A stretch of DNA of 7,559 bases from Nocardia sp. (GCA_013361595.1 JABFXT010000348.1:1-7559); one strand, 5' to 3'; positions 1 through 6,541 are shown, counted from the stretch's first letter. The notes: generated by a model from the sequence alone, not told the origin. Numbers and translations: made by a program.

Positions 1-1
1 G

Positions 2-622
2 CGCGGGGGTCTGCGACGCATCCTGCGCCGCCGCGACGGTTTCCGGATCAGCGAATGCGCCGACGGCGACGAGGTGCTCGCGGCGGTCGCGGCACAGAGC
101 CCCGATATCGTGCTGATGGATCTGCGGATGAAACGGGTCGGCGGTATCGAGGCCACCCGGATGTTGCGTGCCCGCGCCCCCGAACCGCCCGTTCTCGTCC
201 TCACCACCTTCGACGACGACCAGCTGCTGTCCGGTGCCTTGCGGGCGGGTGCGGCCGGGTTCCTGCTCAAGGATTCGCCCGCCGAGGATCTGATCCGCGC
301 CGTCCGCACCGTCGCCGCCGGGGGCGCCTGGCTCGACCCCGCCGTCACCGGCCGCGTGCTGTCCACTTACCGGAGTACGGCTGCCGCCCCGGCCGCGGCC
401 ACCGCGGCCGTCGAACTGACCTCCCGGGAACGTGAGGTCCTGGCCCTGATCGGGCGCGGCCGGGCCAACAGTGAGATAGCCCACGCGCTCGGAATCTCCG
501 AGGTGACCGTGAAATCCCATGTGGGTCATATCTTCGGGAAGCTGGGGGTGCGCGACCGCGCGGCGGCCATCGTCTACGCGTTTGACCACGGTGTGGTCTC
601 CCCTGGACAATCCAGGATTTGA
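2..622 (+). CDS. NarL/LuxR-family response regulator, 5'-truncated
   Basis: This is the DNA-binding output protein of a two-component system; a sensor kinase would phosphorylate the receiver Asp and the C-terminal helix-turn-helix would then bind promoters. The frame is open to the left edge, and 206 codons are visible. The receiver domain is missing roughly its first strand, including the acidic pair. The phospho-acceptor Asp is in LMDLRM (codon 119-121), the conserved Thr is in VLTTF (203-208), and the Lys is in LLKD (269-271). The LuxR-type HTH runs from about 416 to 580, starting ELTSREREVLALI and containing the recognition-helix segment SEVTVKSHV. The receiver turn after the Asp reads MKRVGG, where MPGMDG is usual. 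The apparent GTG start at 74 lies inside the receiver domain and is not a start. The cognate histidine kinase is not visible and may lie upstream. The family assignment is secure; the target genes are unknown. Confidence 0.93.
   Translation, partial: RGGLRRILRRRDGFRISECADGDEVLAAVAAQSPDIVLMDLRMKRVGGIEATRMLRARAPEPPVLVLTTFDDDQLLSGALRAGAAGFLLKDSPAEDLIRAVRTVAAGGAWLDPAVTGRVLSTYRSTAAAPAAATAAVELTSREREVLALIGRGRANSEIAHALGISEVTVKSHVGHIFGKLGVRDRAAAIVYAFDHGVVSPGQSRI
602..620 (+). terminator. Hairpin plus short T-run at the end of the response regulator
   Basis: A perfect 6-bp stem, CCTGGA (602-607) and TCCAGG (611-616), with a CAA loop is followed by ATTT. It covers the last codons of the regulator and touches its TGA stop (620-622). 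A second perfect dyad, GACCAC/GTGGTC (584-589 / 593-598), lies just upstream. The T-run is short, so this could be a weak intrinsic terminator separating the regulator from the kinase gene, or an operator-like dyad. The sequence is seen directly; the function is inferred. Confidence 0.4.
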
Positions 623-673
623 CGGGCAGCCCCAAGTGCGATCCGCGCCCAGGTGAGATGGTGCCCGCCACGT

Positions 674-680
674 GGAGAGG
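674..680 (+). promoter_or_regulatory. Shine-Dalgarno site of the Ser/Thr kinase gene
   Basis: GGAGAGG lies 8 nt before a GTG at 689. This decides the start: the longer reading frame from GTG 653 has no purine-rich site in front and would add a Cys/Pro/Arg-rich 12-residue extension that is not typical of this kinase family. Confidence 0.7.
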
Positions 681-688
681 ATGGACGG

Positions 689-2860
689 GTGCAGGCGCCT
701 GGCTCCGAAATCGGTAGGTGGTTCGGTCCCTACGAGCTGCGTTCGCTGCTGGGTAAAGGTGGGATGGGTGAGGTCTACGAGGCCTACGACACCGTCAAGG
801 ACCGGGTGGTCGCGCTCAAACTGCTCTCCGACGCGCTCGCCGGTGACCCCGAGTACCAGATCCGCTTCCGCCGGGAATCCCAGGCTGCCGCCCGGCTCGC
901 CGAACCGCATATCATCCCCATCCACGACTGGGGTGTGATCGACGGCCGGCTGTTCATCGATATGCGCCTGGTGCAGGGCGCCGATCTGCGATCGATCCTG
1001 CAGGACGAGGGTCCGCTGAGCCCGCAGCGCGCGGTCGCGGTGGTCGAGCAGATCGCCGCCGCCCTGGACGCCGCGCACGAGGGCGGACTGGTCCACCGTG
1101 ATGTGAAACCGGCGAACATCCTGGTCACCTCGGCCGACTTCGCCTATCTCGCCGATTTCGGGATCGCCCGGCACGAGAGCGACACCGGAGTCACCCAGGC
1201 GGGGGTGGCGGTGGGTTCCTACACCTATATGGCACCGGAGCGGTTCGAGTCGGGTCCGGTGACCTCGCGTGCCGATATCTATTCGCTGGCGTGTGTGCTG
1301 CACGAATGCCTCACCGGCGCGACCCCGTTCCCGGCGAGTAGTGTCGGCGTGCTGATCCGGTCACATCTCACCGCGCCGCCACCGCGAGCAAGTGTGCAGC
1401 GAACCGGATTACCGGCCGGGCTCGACGATGTGATCGCATGGGGTATGGCCAAGGATCCGCACGAGCGTTTCGCTACTGCAGGTGAACTAGCTGTAGCGGC
1501 GCGTACCGCACTGAACTCCCCGGCACGTCCCTCGTATCCCGCCGGCCCCGAGCCGCACTCCGGCGAATCTGCCGCTACCTCGGCTGTTCCCGGTCCGTCC
1601 GGGCCTCCGACCGGCGGGATCCCCACGCTGGTCGTCCGGATGCCGCAGGACGAGAACAACGTCCCGGACCCCACCACCATCCTGCCCGCGATCATTCCCG
1701 GCGACCCCACCTCGGTCAGCCCCACCGAATTCGAGTTCACCCCGCTCTCGGCCGACGATCCGCCGGTCGCGCCGAATCCCGAGGCGCCGGCCGGCGGTAT
1801 CCGGCCGTTCCCGGACGCGCACCTCTACCAGAACGAGCAGCTGCACCCCGCCGTCGATCCGGCGCAGTACGAGGATCCGGCACCCGCGACCGGGGGGATG
1901 CCGGTCGCGGATTTCTACCCGCACGACCAGGCGACCCGGATCTACGGTGGCGCTTCCGGATATCCGCTTCCGGCGGCCGAGGAGACCACCCGGGTGTTCC
2001 AGCCGGTCGATCAGGAACCCCCGGCCTTCGCCTATTCCGCGGAGGAGGCGACCCGCGCCTACCGGCCGACCGAGCAGTACCCGCCGGACGAACCGGCCGC
2101 CTACGACTTCCCCGGAGCACCGGCGCAGCCAGGCCTCGGCGCGGACCTCGGCCCCGAGGGGTATGGCCCCGAGACGTACGACTCCGAGAACTTCGGCCCT
2201 GGAAACCACGGCCCAGAGCAGTACGGTCACCGGGCCGAAGAACCGGGTCCGTCGCCGGATCCGTATGCGGCGGCCTATGAGGCGGGCTACCGCGACAGTT
2301 ACGCCGCGACGGCACGGGAACGCGAGGCCGCCGCCGGCGGTGAACGGTCCAGGGTCGTACCGATATCCATCGGCATCGGAGCGTTCGCCCTGGTGGTCGT
2401 CATCGCCGTGGTCGCGATGCAGTTCCTCGGCGGCTCCGGCGGCGGGGAGCCGGCCGGCGCGGCCGGCACCACCGCCACCTCCGTGGCCGAACAACCCGTC
2501 ACGGCCGACAGCAGTACCGAACCCACCAGCACGCCGTCGTCGCGGACGACCACCTCCGCCGCACCGACCACCACCGCGCGGCCGGATCTGCCCGCGGGCG
2601 CACAGCCGTGTACGGGGTCGGCCGCGACCCGCACCGAATACGGTTCGGCGGCAACCGGTACCACGGTGACCAGTTGCGAATTCGCCGAAGCGGTGCGCCA
2701 GGCCTATCTGGACCCCGCCGTGGTCTCGGCCGACGGTGATCCGGTGTCGGTCCAGGCCATCAGCCCGGTGACCGGCCAGGCCTACACCCTCGAATGTGTC
2801 GCCGCCGACGGTCTGGTCACCTGCCGGGGTGGGAACAACGCGATCGTCTACCTGTACTGA
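689..2860 (+). CDS. Transmembrane Ser/Thr protein kinase (PknE/PknF-like kinase domain)
   Basis: This is a bacterial Hanks-type kinase that would phosphorylate proteins on Ser/Thr in the cytoplasm, coupled to an outside domain. Numbering is from GTG 689 (723 aa). The kinase domain spans about 13-280: glycine loop GKGGMG (22-27), ATP-binding Lys44 in VALK, helix-C Glu about 63, HRDVKPAN (catalytic Asp138, Asn143), DFG (156-158) and APE (182-184). The activation loop contains Thr166, Thr169 and Thr179. All catalytic residues are present, so it should be active. Residues about 280-554 are a Pro/Gly/Tyr-rich disordered linker with repeated T-R motifs. One membrane helix lies at about 559-580, followed by a Thr/Ser stalk and a small C-terminal domain with Cys641, 663, 703 and 712, likely forming two disulfides. 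The N-lobe closely resembles M. tuberculosis PknE, but the DsbA-like sensor of PknE is absent, so no pkn letter is assigned. It follows the response regulator by 66 nt. A TTA codon and a run of rare codons lie near the end of the kinase domain. Confidence 0.95.
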   Translation: MQAPGSEIGRWFGPYELRSLLGKGGMGEVYEAYDTVKDRVVALKLLSDALAGDPEYQIRFRRESQAAARLAEPHIIPIHDWGVIDGRLFIDMRLVQGADLRSILQDEGPLSPQRAVAVVEQIAAALDAAHEGGLVHRDVKPANILVTSADFAYLADFGIARHESDTGVTQAGVAVGSYTYMAPERFESGPVTSRADIYSLACVLHECLTGATPFPASSVGVLIRSHLTAPPPRASVQRTGLPAGLDDVIAWGMAKDPHERFATAGELAVAARTALNSPARPSYPAGPEPHSGESAATSAVPGPSGPPTGGIPTLVVRMPQDENNVPDPTTILPAIIPGDPTSVSPTEFEFTPLSADDPPVAPNPEAPAGGIRPFPDAHLYQNEQLHPAVDPAQYEDPAPATGGMPVADFYPHDQATRIYGGASGYPLPAAEETTRVFQPVDQEPPAFAYSAEEATRAYRPTEQYPPDEPAAYDFPGAPAQPGLGADLGPEGYGPETYDSENFGPGNHGPEQYGHRAEEPGPSPDPYAAAYEAGYRDSYAATAREREAAAGGERSRVVPISIGIGAFALVVVIAVVAMQFLGGSGGGEPAGAAGTTATSVAEQPVTADSSTEPTSTPSSRTTTSAAPTTTARPDLPAGAQPCTGSAATRTEYGSAATGTTVTSCEFAEAVRQAYLDPAVVSADGDPVSVQAISPVTGQAYTLECVAADGLVTCRGGNNAIVYLY
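1925..2062 (+). repeat. Three (A/T)TR(I/V/A)(Y/F) motifs in the kinase linker
   Basis: Within the kinase linker the motifs DQATRIY (Thr416), EETTRVF (Thr434) and EEATRAY (Thr455) recur at intervals of 18 and 21 residues. Each has an acidic or Gln-containing flank before the Thr and an aromatic residue at +3. They are degenerate protein-level repeats, not exact DNA repeats. Actinobacterial Ser/Thr kinases are known to prefer large hydrophobic residues at +3, so these are plausible autophosphorylation sites (inference). Confidence 0.55.
2150..2227 (+). repeat. Gly-Pro-Glu/Tyr low-complexity repeats in the kinase linker
   Basis: Residues about 488-513 of the kinase contain repeated GPE or GPG units, often followed within two residues by Tyr or Phe: GPEGY, GPETY, a diverged NFGPGNH, and GPEQY. 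It is a short degenerate tandem in the intracellular linker just before the membrane helix. It is probably a disordered spacer; no enzymatic role is visible. Confidence 0.5.
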
Positions 2861-2879
2861 CCTGCCGGCCGGCCCGGTG

Positions 2880-2902
2880 ATCCGCCGTCGGGCGGATATT
2901 TC
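2880..2902 (+). terminator. Intrinsic terminator-like hairpin after the kinase gene
   Basis: ATCCGCC (2880-2886) and GGCGGAT (2891-2897) form a perfect 7-bp stem with a GTCG loop, followed by ATTTCCC. It begins 20 nt after the kinase stop. The rest of the 134-nt gap to the next gene holds a second short dyad (CCCGG/CCGGG, 2902-2917) and no recognisable gene. This is the best terminator candidate in the window, and it makes cotranscription of the kinase with the following lipoprotein less likely. Confidence 0.55.
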
Positions 2903-2994
2903 CCGGGCTCATCCGGGCCGGGCCGGAGCCGCCGATGGAGTACGGTTTTCCGACCGGGTACGAATCATCGGGACTGTGGGAGATCACCAAAGCC

Positions 2995-3900
2995 ATGCGG
3001 AGAGAAGACAAGAAACAGGGACTCTCACCGGTTCGTCGTATGCTCGCGGTCACCGCCTGCCTGCTCATGGCAGCCCTCGTCCCGGCCTGCGGCACCGAAC
3101 CCGAGAAGCGTCCGCTGACCGCTCCGGTCACCCAGGCGGCGGCCGAGGCTCCCGGCGGCAAGGTCTCGATCACCATTCCCGGCACCCTGGCCGCCGATTT
3201 CCAGGTGCTGGAGCAGTCGGCGAAGGGCGAGCTGGGCCTGGCGATCATGCCGGTCGGCGGACAACAGCTGGTCGGCCTGGGGGAATGGACCACCGGTCCC
3301 GCCTGGTCGACCATGAAGGTTCCGCTGGTGCTGGCCGCCGAACGGAAGAATCCCGGCGGCCAGACCTATGCCACCTCGGCCGCCATCACCGCTTCGGACA
3401 ATTCGGCCGCCGACAGTCTCTGGTCTTCGCTGGGCACCCCGCGGGAGGCCGCGCAGTCGGTGCAGGCCGTTCTGCGCGAGGGCGGTGACAGCGTCACCGT
3501 CGTCGCGGAGAAACCGAAGCGTTCGGAGTACTCGTCGTTCGGCCAGTCCGACTGGTCGCTCGCCGATCAGGTGCGTTTCGCCGCCAGACTGCCGTGCATC
3601 CCGGGTTCGGACAAGGTCGTGAAACTGATGGGTTCGGTGAGCGCGAACCAGCAGTGGGGCCTGGGGTCGGTGTTCGAGGCGGCCGAGTTCAAGGGCGGAT
3701 GGGGTCCGGACGCGGCCGGCGCCTATCTGGTGCGCCAATTCGGCCTGGTACCCGCCAGTGGTGGGTCGGTCGCGATAGCGCTTGCCGCGCAACCGGATTC
3801 GGGAACGTTCTCCGACGGGATGAATCTGCTCGACGATATGGCGGGCCTGATCTCGCAGCATCTGGGCGAGTTCACCGGCGGTTCCTGCCCGGCCCGGTAG
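2995..3900 (+). CDS. Secreted lipoprotein with serine beta-lactamase/PBP-like fold
   Basis: This is a 301-aa putative lipoprotein of the serine beta-lactamase/penicillin-binding superfamily. From ATG 2995 the N-terminus is a lipoprotein signal: charged MRREDKKQ, a hydrophobic stretch, then LVPAC with Cys32 as the likely lipidated residue. The ATG at 2935 in the same frame would bury the signal peptide and was not chosen; GGGAG at 2978-2982 serves 2995, though its 12-nt spacing is long. Three superfamily motifs appear in the right order: S-T-M-K (Ser105, Lys108), S-D-N (Ser134-Asn136) and K-G-G-W-G (Lys233-Gly237). The deacylating omega-loop Glu of class A beta-lactamases (ExxLN) is not visible between SDN and KGG; instead there is YSSFGQSDWSLADQ. 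A covalent peptidoglycan or beta-lactam binder, carboxypeptidase or non-hydrolytic relative is therefore as likely as a true beta-lactamase. Two further cysteines (in RLPCIPG and near the C-terminus) might pair outside the cell. The fold is well supported; the reaction is unknown. Confidence 0.85.
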   Translation: MRREDKKQGLSPVRRMLAVTACLLMAALVPACGTEPEKRPLTAPVTQAAAEAPGGKVSITIPGTLAADFQVLEQSAKGELGLAIMPVGGQQLVGLGEWTTGPAWSTMKVPLVLAAERKNPGGQTYATSAAITASDNSAADSLWSSLGTPREAAQSVQAVLREGGDSVTVVAEKPKRSEYSSFGQSDWSLADQVRFAARLPCIPGSDKVVKLMGSVSANQQWGLGSVFEAAEFKGGWGPDAAGAYLVRQFGLVPASGGSVAIALAAQPDSGTFSDGMNLLDDMAGLISQHLGEFTGGSCPAR

Positions 3901-3909
3901 CCGTCCCCG

Positions 3910-3926
3910 CGCCCGGTTCGCGGGCG
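3910..3926 (+). terminator. GC hairpin after the PBP-like lipoprotein gene
   Basis: CGCCCG (3910-3915) and CGGGCG (3921-3926) form a 6-bp stem around GTTCG, beginning 10 nt after the lipoprotein stop. Only TTA follows, so there is no proper U-tract. It may slow or stop transcription, but in DNA this GC-rich such dyads also arise by chance. Confidence 0.25.
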
Positions 3927-3974
3927 TTACCGGACATTCACGGGCCCGAAGCGGCGAAGGTGTCCCACAACGGG

Positions 3975-3980
3975 CAAGAT
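3975..3980 (+). promoter_or_regulatory. -10-like element placed for a leaderless pfkA mRNA
   Basis: CAAGAT fits the actinobacterial -10 pattern TANNNT except for its first base, and ends 7 nt before ATG 3988. No Shine-Dalgarno sequence is close to either possible ATG (3979 or 3988). The hexamer overlaps the ATG at 3979, so transcription starting at 3988 would exclude the longer form. No -35 match is seen. Confidence 0.4.
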
Positions 3981-3987
3981 GGGCGCC

Positions 3988-5022
3988 ATGCGCATCGGAA
4001 TCCTGACCGGAGGTGGGGACTGCCCGGGACTGAACGCGGTGATCCGTGCTGTCGTTCGCACCGCGAACGGCCGTTACGGGGACGCGGTCGTGGGCTTCGA
4101 GGACGGCTGGCGCGGGTTACTCGAAGACCGCAAGGTCCGGATCCAGAACGATGATCGCACCGACCGGTTGCTCGCCAAGGGCGGCACCATGCTCGGTACC
4201 GCCCGTACCAACCCCGATGTCCTCCGCGCCGGCCTCGGTCAGATCCGCCGGACTCTCGACGACAACGGCATCGAAGCGCTCATCCCGATCGGTGGCGAGG
4301 GCACACTGACCGCCGCCAGCTGGCTGTCCGAGGAAGGCGTTCCGGTGGTCGGCGTCCCGAAGACGATCGACAACGATATCGACTGCACCGACGTCACCTT
4401 CGGGCACGACACCGCCCTGTCCATCGCGACCGAAGCCATCGACCGGCTGCACACCACCGCGGAATCGCATCAGCGGGTGATGCTCATCGAAGTCATGGGC
4501 CGGCACGCCGGCTGGATCGCGGTGCACGCCGGGATGGCCGCGGGCGCACACCTGACGCTGGTTCCCGAGCAGCCGTTCGACGTCACCGATGTCTGTGCCC
4601 TGATCAAGAGCCGTTTCCAGCGCGGGGACAAACATTTCATCTGCGTGGTCGCCGAAGGGTCGCATCCCGCCCCCGACTCCGGCTTCAGCCTGCGCGAAGG
4701 CGGCGTCGACGAATTCGGGCACGAACGGTTCACCGGTGTCGCGCAACAACTGGGTATGGAGATCGAACGCCGTATCGGCAAAGAGGTCCGGACCACGGTG
4801 CTCGGGCATGTGCAGCGCGGGGGGAGCCCCTCCCCGTACGACCGGGTGCTGGCCACCCGGTTCGGCCTGCACGCCGCCGAAGCGGTACACGCCGGGCATT
4901 TCGGCCAGATGGTGGCACTGCGCGGTACCGAGATCGGGCTGGTGCCCCTGCACGAGGCGACCAAGCAGCTGAAACGGGTCCCGGCCGACCGCTACGACGA
5001 GGCGCGGGCCTTCTTCGGCTGA
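3988..5022 (+). CDS. pfkA: 6-phosphofructokinase
   Basis: This cytoplasmic glycolytic enzyme phosphorylates fructose 6-phosphate to fructose 1,6-bisphosphate. The 344-aa protein from ATG 3988 opens MRIGILTGGGDCPGLN, as in the mycobacterial enzyme of about 343 aa; the in-frame ATG at 3979 would add only three residues and overlaps a -10-like hexamer. Visible motifs are the phosphate-binding GGGDCPG (8-14), GGEGT (102-106), PKTIDND (124-130, catalytic Asp128), MGRHAGW (170-176), the PEQPF segment (about 193-197) and GHVQRGG (273-279). Gly in the fourth position of GGEGT points to ATP as phosphoryl donor; pyrophosphate-dependent relatives usually carry Asp there. The Lys in PKTIDND is typical of this actinobacterial clade and not diagnostic by itself. 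One TTA leucine codon occurs at 4117-4119. pfkA is followed by a lipoprotein hydrolase and not directly by gatB. Family identification is very secure; donor specificity is inferred from residues. Confidence 0.97.
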   Translation: MRIGILTGGGDCPGLNAVIRAVVRTANGRYGDAVVGFEDGWRGLLEDRKVRIQNDDRTDRLLAKGGTMLGTARTNPDVLRAGLGQIRRTLDDNGIEALIPIGGEGTLTAASWLSEEGVPVVGVPKTIDNDIDCTDVTFGHDTALSIATEAIDRLHTTAESHQRVMLIEVMGRHAGWIAVHAGMAAGAHLTLVPEQPFDVTDVCALIKSRFQRGDKHFICVVAEGSHPAPDSGFSLREGGVDEFGHERFTGVAQQLGMEIERRIGKEVRTTVLGHVQRGGSPSPYDRVLATRFGLHAAEAVHAGHFGQMVALRGTEIGLVPLHEATKQLKRVPADRYDEARAFFG

Positions 5023-5032
5023 GCGCCGCGAC

Positions 5033-5047
5033 CGGGCCCGCGGCCCG
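5033..5047 (+). terminator. GC hairpin after pfkA
   Basis: CGGGCC (5033-5038) and GGCCCG (5042-5047) form a perfect 6-bp stem with a CGC loop, 11 nt after the pfkA stop, followed by CGTTCGG. The lack of a T-tract makes it a weak candidate. It sits in the 97-nt gap before the next ATG, which otherwise shows only the -10-like element described separately. Confidence 0.25.
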
Positions 5048-5107
5048 CGTTCGGCGGAATCGGCCGTCACCACGGTGCTTCGCCCCGGTCCGGCCACCGC
5101 CCGGGGA

Positions 5108-5113
5108 TACAGT
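5108..5113 (+). promoter_or_regulatory. -10 element placed for a leaderless hydrolase mRNA
   Basis: TACAGT matches the actinobacterial -10 pattern TANNNT and ends 6 nt before ATG 5120. No Shine-Dalgarno sequence precedes this ATG. The placement argues for a transcript beginning at or next to the start codon. No convincing -35 hexamer is seen. Confidence 0.5.
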
Positions 5114-5119
5114 CTGACC

Positions 5120-6505
5120 ATGCGCCATGGCAGGGGAGTGTTGCTGGTTGCGGTTCTTTCGATGCTCGTCCCGGTGGTCGTCGGCTGTACGGGTGGCGCC
5201 GTCGACAACCGGGTACGCGGGCAATGGCACGGGGCCATCGAGGTCCCCGGTGCGCCGGTGGTGGTCGCGGTGGATTTCACCGGACAGCACAGCGGGGTCA
5301 TCGATATCCCGGCGAAGCAGGTTGCCGGACGGAAGCTCGACGATGTGGTGACCGATCCCGAACGGGTGGAGTTCGGGGTACCGGATGTACCCGGGGACGC
5401 GCGATTCGCCGGGCGGCTCGACGAATCGGCCGATGCCATCGTGGGCGATTTCCGCCAGTCCGGACAGAGTTTCGGGCTCCGGCTCGATCGCCGGCCGGTC
5501 GGGCCACCGGCCCGGCCGCAGCATCCGGTGCCGCCGTATCCCTACCTTTCCGAGGAGGTTTCGTACCCGAGCGGCGCGCTTACCGTGGCGGGCACGCTGA
5601 CCCGGCCCGCGGACGTCACCGGACCACTGCCCGCGGTCGTACTCGTCGGCGGCAGCGGGCCACAGGACCGCAATGAGGAGATCGCCGGGCACCAGCCGTT
5701 CCTGCTACTGGCCGATACGCTCACCCGTGCCGGTTACGCCGTCCTGCGCACCGACGAACGCGGCGTCGGCGGTACCGGCGGCAACCTGAACCAGGCGACC
5801 TACGCCGATCTGGCCGGCGATATCGAAGCCGGACTGCGTTTCCTGCGGGAACGTCCCGAAATCGACTCGGATCGAATCGGCCTGCTCGGTCATTCCGAGG
5901 GTGGCTATCTGGCGCCGCTCGTCGCCGCCCGGCCGGAGAACGAGATCGCGTTCACGATCCTGCTGGCCGCGCCCGCCGTTCCAGGTACCGAGATCATCCT
6001 GGCGCAGGGCCGTCGCACCTTCGCCGAGGCCGGAGCCACACCCGAACAGTTGGACCGGCACCTCGCCTTCCTGCGCGACTGGACCGCGGCGATGCGGGCC
6101 GGTCAGCTCACCAAGGCGGCGCGGCTGTCGGAGACCTACAACCGGACGCTGCCGAAGGATCTGCGTACCGCATCCGAGGAGCTCACCGGACAGAACACCC
6201 CGTACATGGCGGCACTGGTCTCCTACGATCCCGCCCCCGCGCTGTCGGCACTGCGCATACCGGTGCTCGCGGTGTTCGGATCGAAGGACGTGCAGGTCCC
6301 GCCTGCGCAGAACGAACAACCCATGCGTGGTCTGCTCGGCGGTGATCCCGCGGCGACCGTCACGGTGCTGGAGGGGCTCAATCACCTGATGCAACCCGCG
6401 GGAACCGGTCTACCCGCGGAATACGCGTCCATCGAGACCACGATCGACCCGGTGGCCCTCGATACGATCACCGGCTGGCTCGGCGACCGGGTTCCGGCGG
6501 ACTGA
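5120..6505 (+). CDS. Lipoprotein alpha/beta-hydrolase with N-terminal beta-rich domain
   Basis: This is a 461-aa putative exported serine hydrolase (esterase or peptidase-like); the substrate is unknown. From ATG 5120 the N-terminus is a lipoprotein signal: MRHGRG, a hydrophobic stretch, then VVVGC with Cys23 as the likely lipidated residue. An in-frame GTG at 5075 would add 15 residues in front of the signal and was rejected. Residues about 32-133 form a beta-strand-rich domain beginning [12 protein letters not shown], a type found ahead of some secreted alpha/beta-hydrolases. The catalytic domain follows: oxyanion-type segment GGSGPQDR (177-184), [12 protein letters not shown], nucleophile elbow GHSEGG (Ser259), probable Asp390 in FGSKDVQVP and His422 in GLNHLMQP. 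A helical lid-like insertion lies between Ser259 and Asp390. The triad order is canonical, so it should be active. It lies between pfkA and gatB with a -10-like hexamer of its own, suggesting an independent transcript and not a role in either pathway. Confidence 0.9.
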   Translation: MRHGRGVLLVAVLSMLVPVVVGCTGGAVDNRVRGQWHGAIEVPGAPVVVAVDFTGQHSGVIDIPAKQVAGRKLDDVVTDPERVEFGVPDVPGDARFAGRLDESADAIVGDFRQSGQSFGLRLDRRPVGPPARPQHPVPPYPYLSEEVSYPSGALTVAGTLTRPADVTGPLPAVVLVGGSGPQDRNEEIAGHQPFLLLADTLTRAGYAVLRTDERGVGGTGGNLNQATYADLAGDIEAGLRFLRERPEIDSDRIGLLGHSEGGYLAPLVAARPENEIAFTILLAAPAVPGTEIILAQGRRTFAEAGATPEQLDRHLAFLRDWTAAMRAGQLTKAARLSETYNRTLPKDLRTASEELTGQNTPYMAALVSYDPAPALSALRIPVLAVFGSKDVQVPPAQNEQPMRGLLGGDPAATVTVLEGLNHLMQPAGTGLPAEYASIETTIDPVALDTITGWLGDRVPAD

Positions 6506-6535
6506 CCGCCCACCGAAGGGCCACACCTGCACGCT

Positions 6536-6541
6536 TAGACT
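6536..6541 (+). promoter_or_regulatory. -10 element placed for a leaderless gatB mRNA
   Basis: TAGACT matches TANNNT exactly and ends 7 nt before ATG 6549, the spacing from -10 to transcription start. No purine-rich ribosome site lies at the usual distance, and the whole gap from the preceding stop is only 43 nt. This supports both the ATG chosen and leaderless initiation. Confidence 0.55.

Noticed and set aside
619..624. TTGACG as a -35 element for the kinase gene
   Set aside because: No acceptable -10 hexamer occurs 16-19 nt downstream, and the match overlaps the regulator stop codon.
653..688. Upstream GTG start of the kinase, adding 12 residues
   Set aside because: No ribosome site precedes it and the added residues are Cys/Pro/Arg-rich; GTG 689 has GGAGAGG at 8 nt.
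1487..2494. Antisense frame of 335 codons opposite the kinase linker
   Set aside because: The translation is Arg/Gly-rich and low in complexity, mirroring the Pro/Gly-rich linker; there is no start context or motif.
2941..2946. TACGGT as a -10 promoter for the PBP-like lipoprotein gene
   Set aside because: It fits TANNNT, but no -35 match lies upstream, and the position gives a leader of ordinary length with no other support, so it is too weak to list.
2935..2994. Upstream ATG start of the PBP-like lipoprotein, adding 20 residues
   Set aside because: It would place the lipoprotein signal peptide internally; ATG 2995 gives a normal charged n-region.
2995..3900. Calling the lipoprotein a class A beta-lactamase (bla)
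   Set aside because: The omega-loop Glu motif is not visible, so a resistance-gene label would be unsupported.
4117..5439. Long antisense open frame (440 codons) opposite pfkA and the hydrolase start
   Set aside because: It lies opposite the confidently identified pfkA, shows no recognisable domain, and is the kind of frame kept open by strong third-position G/C bias.
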